A stretch of 64,000 nt of DNA. Source: Incurvaria masculella. Its lineage: Eukaryota; Arthropoda; Insecta; Lepidoptera; Incurvariidae. The notes under the pieces were generated by a model. That model had not been told where the DNA came from and ran no database searches. It saw only the letters and a list, made by a program, of their open reading frames with translations. The stretch covers positions 19,734,001 through 19,798,000 of the forward strand of contig OX335649.1 of assembly GCA_946894095.1 (NCBI GenBank), given 5' to 3'. Of this stretch, positions 44,182-53,665 are shown one piece after another; within the stretch, counting starts at the first letter, position 1; each line of letters opens with the position of its first letter. A program made the position numbers and the translations under genes.

Positions 44182-44481
44182 TTTTTTTTTCATGATATTA
44201 GCCCAATTCACCACATTTCCAAAGGAATTAGGTATCATGCCAGGACCTTTGCTTTATGACAATTTTTCATTACCGCTTCAACCATAGTTTCATCCGATGG
44301 TACCAACACTTAACCCTACCACCTAGTAGGGGGAAGGGGTCCTACAGTTTTACATAGAACAGCTCGCATTCATAACGAAATCCAAATGAGAAAGAAAAAG
44401 AAAGTGGTACATGACCGGGCGAAGATTTGAACCCATAACCTCGCATGAAAGGCGAGTCCTCTGGCCCCTACACCACGAGCT
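44182..44481 (-). mobile_element. tRNA-headed SINE (type 2, tRNA-Glu-like head)
   Basis: The best type 2 head. On the minus strand it reads GCTCGTGGTGTAGGGGCCAG, then AGGACTCGCCTTTCATGCGAG, then GGGTTCAAATCTTCG. CTCGC and GCGAG form a perfect 5-bp anticodon stem around the 7-nt loop CTTTCAT, placing TTC (Glu) in the anticodon position after the conserved T33. The body is shortened by deletions. Confidence 0.78.
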
Positions 44482-44878
44482 TTCAACATACGCGGTACGA
44501 CATGTTGCCAATCAACTTTATTGCGTCTGTTATTACTTATTGATCTGTTTATAGCTTTGTTCCATAAAGTTAATAGCCATTAGCTTCATTTACCCCCAAT
44601 CATCACTTATGTTCGTATAACTGGTAAAAGTATGTATACCCATATTTAAGTCGTATCTAGAAACATGTCTTAATTCAAATATTATTAGAGTAAAATCGAC
44701 CATAATAATAGTAAACGACAGATAACTGTTAAACATTGCTTTACATGCGACTTTATTCCGTAGGACATGATTTCCCAGCACAAAAGTTGTGAAAGTTACT
44801 TAGTATGTAGTGGATATTAATTTCACTATTTACTTAATTAATTGAATCCGTTACGTGGCGTAATTTACCGATCTTTGA
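44482..44878. other. No gene recognised
   Basis: AT-rich unassigned sequence. Confidence 0.35.
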
Positions 44879-45206
44879 TTTTTTATATTACTGGACATGG
44901 ATAGATAATACCAAACTGACCGTGAGATATTAGCCTAACACGCCACATGGGACCTGGGCGCCATGCCAGAACATTCCTTAGATTGCTCGGCTACATTGAA
45001 CTGGATGGAAAAAAAACGGACAATTTTCATTGCCGCTTCGACTATAGTTCATTTAATGCGATGGTACCAACCCGGGCGGGATTAACCCTACCACCTAGTA
45101 AGTAACGAAGGGGACCTACAGTTTTACGTGGAATCCGAACCACGGCCGGAAGTGCTTCTCTAAGCTTATCGAGTCGCATGGCGTCGCGCCAATGGCTTAC
45201 CGAGAT
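44879..45206 (-). mobile_element. 5S-headed SINE with the 5S core deleted
   Basis: The body is complete (tail side 44879) and the head starts GGTAAGCCATTGGCGCGACG. Between them the 5S box C region is gone: the sequence passes from GATAAGCTTAGAGAAGCACTT straight to CCGGCCGTGGTTCGG. The frame at 45042-45338 is an artefact. Confidence 0.75.
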
Positions 45207-45790
45207 ACATACATAAATAAAAGTGTTGGACAGTAACACCAAATATTTACTACTCTGCATACATAGTGACTGGAATGAGGTTATCCCGTGTCTCGGCGAC
45301 TCCAGGTAGTAGGATAGTGGATACACGAAGACCAGCAATACTTTAGGCCGCCTAGCTAGGTGAAAGAAAGTGGCGAATAGTGTAGTAGGCTTTCGTATTG
45401 TAATACAGGTGATGGTGATAGACTATGGAATATCAAACAAGCTTGTGACGTGTGTCGTATGCCCATTTTTCTCTTTAATTTTAATTAATTTTTTTTATTG
45501 ATTCTCATGTAGAGAAACCATTGGTCGGGTCAAACAATGAAATTAGTTTTATCGGCTTTCATTCCAAATTTCTTATTGTTTAACATATTGTTTTGATTTA
45601 ATATTATGTAACATAGTTTTTAACATATGGAATGCTTAAATGTCTAAATTAACTACCGTGGCGCGTCGTGTTAGCGGGATCTTAAATCGTCAACCGTTTA
45701 AGAAAGCAAACTTGCCCTCTGCAAAACATCGAAATAAATTTTATTCACCTAGTTCCTAGAGTAGACCTAGTTAAACGGCTTTTCATGCAT
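45207..45790. other. No gene recognised
   Basis: AT-rich unassigned sequence. Confidence 0.35.
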
Positions 45791-45818
45791 TGACATTCAT
45801 TTGTTTTAATATATATTC

Positions 45819-46090
45819 CCAGGTGCCCTTTTGATTCTAACATCGATGGTGATGACCGCAATACCGAATTACCGCGTCTGGCTCTGACCAACGAGTCCGG
45901 ACGCACGGATACTGGTGGGTACTTATTAAATTTACTACATCCAATAAAACCCTTGTGTCCCGGTCGATGCCCAGACATATCGGCGCTCGTAAAAGGCAAT
46001 TTGGAACGGACACTTCAAACTGGCAGATGTTTGGATTCGAAAGGAACGCCGCCGGATACCGCTGCTAAAATTACGACTCTTCGTTCTTAG
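45819..46090 (+). CDS. Candidate terminal exon, unknown product
   Basis: After an acceptor-like ATATATATTCCCAG the plus strand is open for about 90 codons to a TAG at about 46088. The peptide has ordinary composition: CPFDSNIDGDDRN, then LPRLALTNESGRTD, KPLCPGRCPDISALVKG, and finally CLDSKGTPPDTAAK. I recognise no family. The opposite strand is also open (45745-45999 and 45935-46123), so one of the two may be a decayed mobile-element frame. No upstream exon is identified. Confidence 0.22.
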
Positions 46091-46660
46091 AAACGCTTGC
46101 ATATTGCACAAAACCATTTTCATGCATACCTACTTCTTCAGTTATAACATAATAAGGCGATATTAAAAAAACATCAGGATCTAAGATGATTTGACATGTC
46201 GAGTTACCTTTCAGCCGAGAGTAATCAAATCAAAGTCGTCGGGATTTTGGCATACATTTTCTTTTAGCGGCATTAATTTGTATGTTTGCTTCGATTGTGT
46301 TTGCATGTAAAAATGTCATCATAGAGTTTCCCCTTTCAGTGTCCAGTTTACGACAATAAGCGGTATTTACTGTGCGACGGGGACGATTATCTGATTATGG
46401 GCACACGTTACGGCAAGATTGATATGTTGTTACTCAAAGCAATGTTACCGCAAAGAAATCTGCCTTAAGGCAGTTCTTTTTTATAGAAAACTGGTATGGG
46501 TGCTTTGCCGAGAGACAAAAGGTACTAAGAAAACCCAAATATTTTCAGCGAGACAAATACCAGCGTATTTTCCGACTATTTATCATTCAGTATTTACGTT
46601 TTGAATCGACATACTACAATTCAATCATGCTCAAAAAAGGATAAATTTCCTGACATCGAG
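46091..46660. other. No gene recognised
   Basis: AT-rich unassigned sequence with a 61-codon frame (46419-46604 +) lacking features. Confidence 0.35.
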
Positions 46661-46666
46661 CCAAAT

Positions 46667-46990
46667 TCAAGCAACGTGATATTGGTCCTGAGTTGACGTT
46701 TCTTCTTCGGTAAAAATGGTAAATGCATGGTTGTCGGGAGTCATTTCACGCTCTAAGCATACGAGACGGGCTCCGATGCCTACGGTCATGCTCCGACTGT
46801 TGCGCGGCTTGATGGTACCCAGATAGGCACAGTATGCGCACAGAGCACGACGCAGTGGTGATACTTTACGGAAGCCTAAAGATTCGTCAGGTAAGTATTG
46901 GTCCGCCATTTTCCTGCCGATCTGTCCGTCGGACGTGCTCAGCGCTTTTACTAAGGCGAATCTGTCCAGCGAGCACATTCGAACCTGAAG
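46667..46990 (-). CDS. Candidate exon or decayed gene, unknown product (103+ residues)
   Basis: The minus-strand frame from 46978 (ATG) reads MCSLDRFALVKALSTSDG, then MADQYLPDESLGFRK, PLRRALCAYCAYLGTIKPR, SRSMTVGIGARLVCLERE and EEETSTQDQYHVA, then a stop. The composition is protein-like with evenly spread residues. The frame is open upstream to an acceptor-like TTTGATTTGTCACAG just before CCTACAACGAACTTCAG, so a terminal exon starting at about 46990 is conceivable. I cannot name a family. No neighbouring exon, promoter or poly-A site was identified. It could be a processed or mobile-element pseudogene. Confidence 0.3.
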   Translation of the reverse strand, partial: LQVRMCSLDRFALVKALSTSDGQIGRKMADQYLPDESLGFRKVSPLRRALCAYCAYLGTIKPRNSRSMTVGIGARLVCLEREMTPDNHAFTIFTEEETSTQDQYHVA

Positions 46991-47519
46991 TTCGTTGTAG
47001 GCTGTGACAAATCAATGACGTCGAAGCATGGAAACAACCCAACCATCTGTATCTTTATGCATCACATTTCGGTGTGCGTGTATTTGTAAATATTTTATTT
47101 CTGAACGGCGTGTCCAATTTGGATGTTTTTTTGTACAAATGGGGTCACCTGGATGGTTGTTAGCTTTGGACTCGGTTGGTGGCGCTGTAATTGAGATCCA
47201 AATTGTTAGAGTAACATGCTCGCAAAGGTTTCTGATCACATTTTACCGGCAGCCGCTTCCGTGAATGTCCAAAACAAAATTTAATCGAACATAGGCGGGA
47301 ACCGCAGCTAGTGTTACATAAATAATAACTTACAGTCGTATTCAGAGAGACCCTGTCAAATCTTAGTACGAGAATAGCACCGGAATAACCATACGAAAAC
47401 CGGTTTAGTCCGGCGCATTAAAGTTAGTCCGCCCACTCTGAACACGGCTGTAAGAGCTTTGGATAAAAGGCAACAGCTCTCTCCATGCGGGCGATCCCTA
47501 TTTTTGCACGTTCACAATT
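46991..47519. other. No gene recognised
   Basis: Unassigned. Overlapping frames at 47012-47264 on both strands show no domain. Confidence 0.35.
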
Positions 47520-47905
47520 TATTTACTAACTTATATTTGATTTGATATTACCTGGCGTATTACGTGGCCTATTACCTTGTATCAAAAATGACGATGGATT
47601 TGTACGCCTGAATAATTTTGATCAAAATTCCTATTAATTAAGAATAAGATGTCATTATCGTATTCAATAGTTTGCTCTTCACCAATGTATGTAATGTTCT
47701 TATTATGATGTTCTTTGTGAGCAGTAGTAATCAATCAATCACTGTAAACTAGTTTGTAAGTATCAATAAAAAAAAAAAGACCAACCTGACGTAGTTTCTT
47801 GTCGGCTCTTCCTCGCCAGAAGTAATCGAACCGACTGGACATAAAAAGACGAATCCGAGTGTGTAATATACATACAATGGAGGAAATAAAGAATCTTAAA
47901 CTGTT
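47520..47905 (+). mobile_element. LINE family T, 3' end, uninterrupted copy
   Basis: The plus strand runs AACTTATATTTGATTTGATA.. to ..TGGAGGAAATAAAGAATCTT + AAACTG. It includes CCAACCTGACGTAGTTTCTT + GTCGGCTCTTC. It provides the 'empty site' for the insertion at 56567: here GACATCTTATTCT is joined directly to TAATTAATAGG (in reverse complement at about 47630-47655). Non-coding. Confidence 0.75.
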
Positions 47906-48190
47906 GCGCCGATTCGCGACTGTGCAGCGCGCGCACTGTGGGCGCGGCGAGTGCATCGGTGCGGGCGCGGCGCACTGACGTCACGGGACACTGACCTCGC
48001 CGAGTCGCGCCGAGCAGCGGGCCCCCGATGGAATTCGACTCTGCGACACATGTATGTGGGAAATCTGACTGCCGCGCGCTCCGGTGCGATTGAATCTGTG
48101 CGGACGATGCGGGCGGCTGCGTGCGTCACGTTTTACACAATCCGGGGTGGAGTGCGGCTTTTCAAAATGGGTGCTGATTAATAGGATGAG
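47906..48190. promoter_or_regulatory. GC-rich block with a CRE-type palindrome (candidate regulatory)
   Basis: About 280 bp of CpG-rich unique-looking DNA containing ACTGACGTCACGGGACACTG, whose TGACGTCA core (47977-47984) is the full cAMP-response/ATF palindrome. The block abuts LINE T. No gene start is recognised nearby, and frames on both strands are composition-driven. Promoter activity is only a possibility. Confidence 0.22.
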
Positions 48191-48409
48191 GGTTGTTTAA
48201 GGATTCCGCATCTACAATTTCGTTGTGTGCACGATGCATTTGGTGAATGTTTCGGTTGCAACATTTTCGAGTTCCATTAAGTATTGTACGAGTATAACAT
48301 AATTAAGAACCCTCTAGTCACATCGACCTACGCCCCATATCAAACTTGCACTTTCGCCATAATTTTGTCATTATTAGTACCAGTCTTAACAAAAACATTT
48401 GTTATACCA
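48191..48409. other. No gene recognised
   Basis: Short unassigned interval. Confidence 0.35.
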
Positions 48410-48410
48410 A

Positions 48411-48728
48411 AGGCCGAGTGCACGAAAGGACAAAAAATCTAAGTCAACAACGTATGTTTAAACATGTTACTTTGTACAGACAGTATGGAAGGACCTGCAT
48501 GCGTTTCACTAAGGGCCGAGTGCACGAAAGAACAAAAAATCAAAATCAACGTCAACGTATGATTAAACACGTCACTTTGTAGGGACAGTATGGAAGCATC
48601 TCCGTGTGGTTCACTAAAAGTGACGTGTTTGAACATTGATTAACTCGGCCGTCGCTTCGTGCAATCTGGGCTTAAAGTGATGTGTCTAAACATTGATTAA
48701 CTCAGCCTTACCTTCGTGCAATTGGGGC
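48411..48728. mobile_element. Family G MITE with a second G inserted in it
   Basis: The outer copy is 48411-48512 plus 48673-48728. The inner copy, 48513-48672 (160 bp), is flanked by TAA (48510-48512 and 48673-48675). Removing the inner copy restores CACTAAAGTGA, the expected G sequence. Both retain the CACGTCACTTT / AAAGTGACGTG stem, or its halves. The 78-codon frame 48346-48582 is an artefact. Confidence 0.82.
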
Positions 48729-48872
48729 TTAGAATCTACATTTTGATCATAAAACAATGTCTCTAATGTTTATATTCAAAGGTTATGAGAAGTTTAAAAT
48801 TCCATAAAGTATTTTCTAATCTCGTAATATTAATGCAAAAGCCAAAGCAAAGATTCTAAGTTGGATAGTTTG

Positions 48873-49178
48873 TAAAAACCGGCCAAGTGCGAGTCGGACT
48901 CGCACACTAAGGGTTCCGTAACATCGTACAAGATTTAAGACAAAAAAATCACGTTTTTTGTATGGCATGGTAACCCACCTTTAATTTTTATGTTTTTTTT
49001 AATTTTACCTATTTGTTGTTATAGCGGCAAAATAAATACACACTCTGTAAACATTTCAGCTGCCTACCTATTACGATTCATGAGATACAGCCCTGTGACA
49101 GACGGACGGACGAACGGACAGCGGAGGCTTAGTAATATTGTTCCGTTTTCACCCATTGGGTACGGAACCCTAAAAAGT
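48873..49178 (+). mobile_element. Repeat family E
   Basis: AAAAACCGGCCAAGTGCGAG to GGGTACGGAACCCTAAAAAG; tetranucleotide tract short (GACGGACGGACGAACGGAC). Confidence 0.82.
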
Positions 49179-49282
49179 GAAATTTCGAAGCGACGACAAA
49201 TCATATGAAGTTATTACGAATGTACCATATATATAAAACTATACGATTCTTGATTTTGCATATACTCCAGGTTCTTTAGCCT

Positions 49283-50120
49283 TAAATCAGCACTTAGAAA
49301 AACATTAAATCAGAAATGCAATTTTTTTTCTCATAAACATAGTATTTCATGGGGACGTGTGTACATTAAGTTTGCAACATTTTGGGGGGTCCGGAAGATA
49401 GAAAAAAAATATGAAATATGTTTAAAAAATTATATCTCCTAAACAAATATTTAGAAATGTTATTTAAAAATGTTATATGTTAGCTAATTTTAGGTGTAAT
49501 ATTACTGTGAATTTGCAAAAATTTCTTATTTACGGAACTGTGTAAATATATATTTTTTGTACTATTTTCATAATATCTGCAAAACAAATAATGAAAATTC
49601 TATTTTATTTTCTGGAATTGGAAACTGACCGCAAACTCTATATTCTGTGAAATTTGTAAAATGTTGCAAATATTAGAAGCACATTTTTTTTCATTTATAA
49701 TTTTTACATTCACACAAAAGCTAAATAAAAAATTCGAAATACGTATAAAATAGTTCGTTGCATAGTTTTTAAAGATTTGATTTTCTTTTACTTATTCTAG
49801 ACAGAAATATAGCAATAGCAAGTTAGGTTCGCGGCATAATTTTTTTTTAGTAAAAACATTTTTTTAAATACATTTCCGTAATTACAAAATTGTTGCAAAT
49901 TCACAGTTACATTATGCCTTAAAATACTTAACATACATTTTTTTTTAATACCGTTTCTAAATATTTGTTTAGGAGATATATATTTTTTTATACATTTTAA
50001 ATTTTTTTTCTATCTTCCGGGCCCCGCTAAATGTTGAAAACTTAATGTAATCATATGAACATGAAATTATATATTTCTGAGAAAAAAAAATCATTTCGGA
50101 TTTCATGTGCTTCTCAAACC
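49283..50120. mobile_element. Long AT-rich foldback element P
   Basis: Left arm from about 49283: GGTCCGGAAGATAG (49390), TATATCTCCTAAACAAATAT (49431), then GTGAATTTGCAAAAATTTC. Right arm: ATATTTGTTTAGGAGATATA (about 49960), CTATCTTCCGGGCCCC (about 50010). The arms are ~220 bp each around a ~400-bp AT-rich centre. No coding frame of note, no clear target duplication, single copy here. Confidence 0.75.
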
Positions 50121-50605
50121 GTATATATCCCGGTCTAATATCTTTGCAGACTTCTCCATTCTGCCCCTGAACAAGAAGTATCTTTTGTAAACATACACGC
50201 ACCTTCTCGCGATTGTCTTGGTATTCATTACCGATGCTCCGATCGCGAAAGATAATTTTTCAATTAACTGTTACATTTAACTTCACATTTAACCTATACA
50301 CATTCGAGACAAGTAATACAATTTGAAAAGTTACGAATGGATGTCTTATCACCGAGTGTAGACGGGGGCGCGCCTTCCGTCCCGCATACGCCGAAGGCTA
50401 CGAGCAAGGAAGGAGTGAAGTTGCGACCGAAACTCGGATGACTAGCGGATAGACTTTACATGACGGTGGAGCCGGCCAGTCAGTTCGATGACGAATTAGC
50501 TCACTCCTGATGTTCTCGATTTACAACGAAACATTAAACGAAAACGTAAAAACTAAACAGGATTTAATTGAGTGCAGCGAATGTGCAGTACTTTTCTTAT
50601 GCAAC
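50121..50605. other. No gene recognised
   Basis: Unassigned; 50350-50440 is GC-rich. Confidence 0.35.
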
Positions 50606-50788
50606 TGCAAAGGGATGGCTGATACCACACAAACAGTCATGATATTAACCTGACACACCTTATTCTCCAAGGAATAACTTCTCTTTAAGAGCACGGCTGC
50701 AATTGCACTGGATTGAAAACACGTATTATTTTTCATAGCCGCTTCGACCATCTTTTCATCGAATGCGATGGGACCAACGAGGGCGGGC
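50606..50788 (-). mobile_element. SINE 3' part, cut by a family C insertion
   Basis: The tail-side half of the shared SINE body (minus strand) runs from about 50606 to GGGCGGGC and then meets family C at a TTAA. Intact SINEs of the tRNA group have GGGCTTAACCC at this spot, so the SINE itself supplied the TTAA target. The head side is absent beyond the C element. Confidence 0.75.
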
Positions 50789-51330
50789 TTAAGGTAGCCC
50801 AACCTGGCAGGCCTCATTCGCGGGCACGGTACAAAACCGTGCTGTTGCGCTCTGGGACCTTCTCTGTTTCAAAGAATTAGACAGGTTCCGTGGTGAGGAA
50901 GATGCAACATGTCCACAAAAAAGACAATGTGCATAGTGTATAATTTGGTAAGATTTGCGAAATTTTTTATTTCAAAACGACTTATAGCTAAAAGTAAACC
51001 ACGACCGCTGTAGTCAAAAATCTTACAAAAACCATATAGATTATAAATCTTGATTAAATAAACTATGTCTGATGACTAATCTTTTTAAGATGTTCTTACT
51101 TTATCATTGCGTAATCCACCTCCAAAGTTATTGTATAAAACGCGCAAAAAATTCAAACTTTCGGACCTTATAATTTAGAAACCAAACACAATTTTACAAT
51201 GCCAATGGTCATCAGACATCTAGTTCGATCAAATAAAGCTATTTTGAGCAAAATTTGGGATCTCTGACAAGAAATATGGGCGTGATCTTCTTTCCCCTTT
51301 TGTATGGGGAGATGACAGGGCAAGTGGCCA
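50789..51330. mobile_element. MITE family C inserted at the TTAA of a SINE
   Basis: TTAA at 50789-50792, then GGTAGCCCAACCTGGC, and family C to the GTATGGGGAGATGACAGGGC end near 51325. The right TTAA and the remaining SINE are missing, implying a later deletion or rearrangement at the right junction. Confidence 0.78.
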
Positions 51331-51650
51331 CGCTGCCGCTATAAGTGCGAGTTACTGTCGCCACTCCCGCTCTTCCTCGCTCGTCGGGCGGAGGCGTCGC
51401 TATCGGGCGGCGGATCTCGGCGCGACAGCCCCCGACGTGCGATAATAAGTTTGACAGTCGCGTCACGGCTGTCGCGCGGACTCACCGACGGATAGACAAT
51501 GCGATGCGACGCCGCGGGCGATGGGACGGGGCGAGAGCTCGGGGGAGTGTGCACACGCTCGTGCGGTGCGGACAGTTTGTTGCGGCGCGCTCACACGGAG
51601 AGTTCGCTGGTCGGAGGTTGACGCTAACCTCCAATATTTTGGGTTTGTTT
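51331..51650. promoter_or_regulatory. GC-rich unique block (candidate promoter or first exon)
   Basis: About 320 bp, strongly CpG-rich, between a MITE and AT-rich DNA, not shared with any repeat here. Frames on both strands (51345-51653 +, 51339-51554 -) are Arg-rich and look composition-driven. The end contains GGTGCGGACAGTTTGTTGCG, reminiscent of an initiator/5'-UTR context, but without a recognisable core promoter or splice donor that I can defend. Confidence 0.2.
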
Positions 51651-51830
51651 TGATTTCATCTCAGCGTCGGTTAAGCATAAACACCGGTAATAAAATCGAA
51701 ATATCAAAGTTTGGACTATTATCTAGTGTATGACCGCAAAACGGTTTTAATAAGTTTCTTATATTAAAAAAATATATGTATGTAAACACCCGTTTACAAT
51801 ATTTTACTTGGAAACTATAAATGATTTATC

Positions 51831-51953
51831 CCCGTTTTCACCACCTCCAGCTACCTGAAATCCGATAGTAAACTTTCGGTTACATCACATATTAATATGA
51901 TGTAACCGAAAGATATCTTTGGAATTATTGAAACTGGAGGTGGTGGAACCGAG
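51831..51953. mobile_element. Palindromic MITE family H
   Basis: CCCGTTTTCACCACCTCCAG is mirrored by CTGGAGGTGGTGGAACCGAG. The centre CTTTCGGTTACATCA / TGATGTAACCGAAAG pairs perfectly over 15 bp. Second copy of the element at 1804. Confidence 0.82.
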
Positions 51954-52178
51954 CGTTAGACAATTTTCTTTTTTGTGGTACAAGATCACATATTTATCTA
52001 GTGAATATCCATGGTACATATATTAATTCACTTTAGAAAGTGGACTTTACACGTCAAAAACCTACATTTCGCTTCGTCGCGCTCGATTTTCAGGCGCATA
52101 CAACAATGAAACCTAACGCAAACTCAATGCTTCCGGAGATCGCCATTATCGTTTGTTTGCTGAACGCTGGAGTTAGTT

Positions 52179-52528
52179 GGAGCCTTAAGAGGATAATGAG
52201 ATAATCCAATTCCATACAAAGGCTCGTTCCTGTTTCCTCATTGCAAAATAAGAAATATTTTTTCTGAAATTTTGTACATTAAGTGAGCACATAAGGCTGA
52301 TTTCCTTCAAATATTTGTATCAATAAGTATTAGGTTTAAGGGCGTAAGGGTATAAGTTTAAGGGCGTATATAAGTTAAATAATCAACAACGTGAAAACGT
52401 ACAAAAGTAGTTCTCAGTGGATTTATGTAATGTGCACATTTTCCGAAAAAAAAAACACATTTTGACTGCGAAGACAGGCACGAGTCATTGTATAGAACTC
52501 GATAACCTTTTTATCATCTCAGGGCTCC
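52179..52528. mobile_element. TIR element Q, full length
   Basis: GGAGCCTTAAGAGGATAATG + AGATAATCC on the left is mirrored, with mismatches, by TTATCATCTCAGGGCTCC on the right. The TIR continues through CCATACAAAGGCTCGTTCCTG / CAGGCACGAGTCATTGTAT, about 60 bp in all. Non-coding. Confidence 0.75.
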
Positions 52529-52543
52529 GTACTACGCTGGGTG

Positions 52544-52690
52544 ACACTAATTTGTTCGTTAAACCCTCAGACAGTACTAAAATGTTGTAAAATGCAAAAA
52601 TATTCGGTCCCAATATTAAATAGCACTATGCGCATACATTATGTTTTATAATCTTTAAATTGCTTATGTCTAAGAAATGTGAAAAACAAT
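52544..52690. mobile_element. TIR element J, half copy
   Basis: GTGACACTAATTTGTTCGTT, then ATATTCGGTCCCAATATTAA, then CACTATGCGCATACATTATG, parallels 19690-19900 of the full J element. The second half is missing. Confidence 0.65.
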
Positions 52691-53234
52691 TTTTTGCCGA
52701 TTACAAAATACGAAAATTATTCATTTGGTGCGAATTTACTTGCACGTATATGTATAATAATACATTTTTAGTTTGATTAGTAATGTATGCACTCAACAGA
52801 AGTAACGCTTCTGTTCCCTAGAACCAGCCAAGAAAGAACCAAAGGTACGCGTACTTACAAACTAACGACCTTGCGACAGTCACGCACCGAGTTGTAATCT
52901 CGCCACCGGTAAACGCTGCGAGCACTCGCCACGTGTGACCGAGGCTTTAGTGAATTCGTAATAAGAATCGGGGGAGTTATCCGTGACAATTTTGCGACGA
53001 GGGACCTAGTTTACCTGTCAAAAGATGTGAGACGCCATCAAAAGTTAGTTAATTTCCTCGTTTTGTCTCGACGTGAGCGGGGAGGCGGGGAGGGGGGCGA
53101 ATCGCGTCGACGCTGGTGTGGTCAAGGTGTGTTCAAAACCTTATATTATTCCAAGAAAAAGAATAATTTACCAAACAGTAATAAGTTAAGTAAACATCAA
53201 TAATAGGGTAAGTGAATATACTTTCTTGTACTAA
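52691..53234. other. No gene recognised
   Basis: Unassigned sequence; 53070-53100 is G-rich (GGGGAGGCGGGGAGGGGGGC). Confidence 0.35.
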
Positions 53235-53665
53235 GCATGTACGTCGCTCATTCCAAGGAATGTGACATGTATGTGTGTATAATCGACCGTGAAGCAAGGA
53301 CACATTAATTAAAGGAAAATCCCTGTAAAAACAACTACTTTACGAATATACTGCAAGGCTGGACCAGGACCAGCAAAACATACCATTCGCGGGTATTGCG
53401 TCTAACCAATTTAACGCAGGTATAGCGTTATATGAATGTATGTAGGTTTTAAATACTGTGTTAGTAGGATTATTACGGGAAGAGGGACTGTAGGAGAATT
53501 TCAAATTATGGGTATACAGCAGGTGGCGAAATTGGTTAGACGCAATACCCGCGAAGGGTATGTTTTGCTGGTTCGGGTCCAGCCTTGCAGTATTTTCGTA
53601 AAGTAGTTCTTTTTACAGGGATCTTTCTTTAATTAATGTGCCGTTGGTTCACGGTCGATTTTACA
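53235..53665. mobile_element. Foldback element I with ~133-bp arms
   Basis: Left arm 53281-53412 (AATCGACCGTGAAGC, TTAATTAAAGG, GGACCAGCAAAACATACC, GCGTCTAACCAATTT) is mirrored by 53528-53660. The spacer is ~115 nt. A third partial copy is at 9828-9965. Non-coding. Confidence 0.82.
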
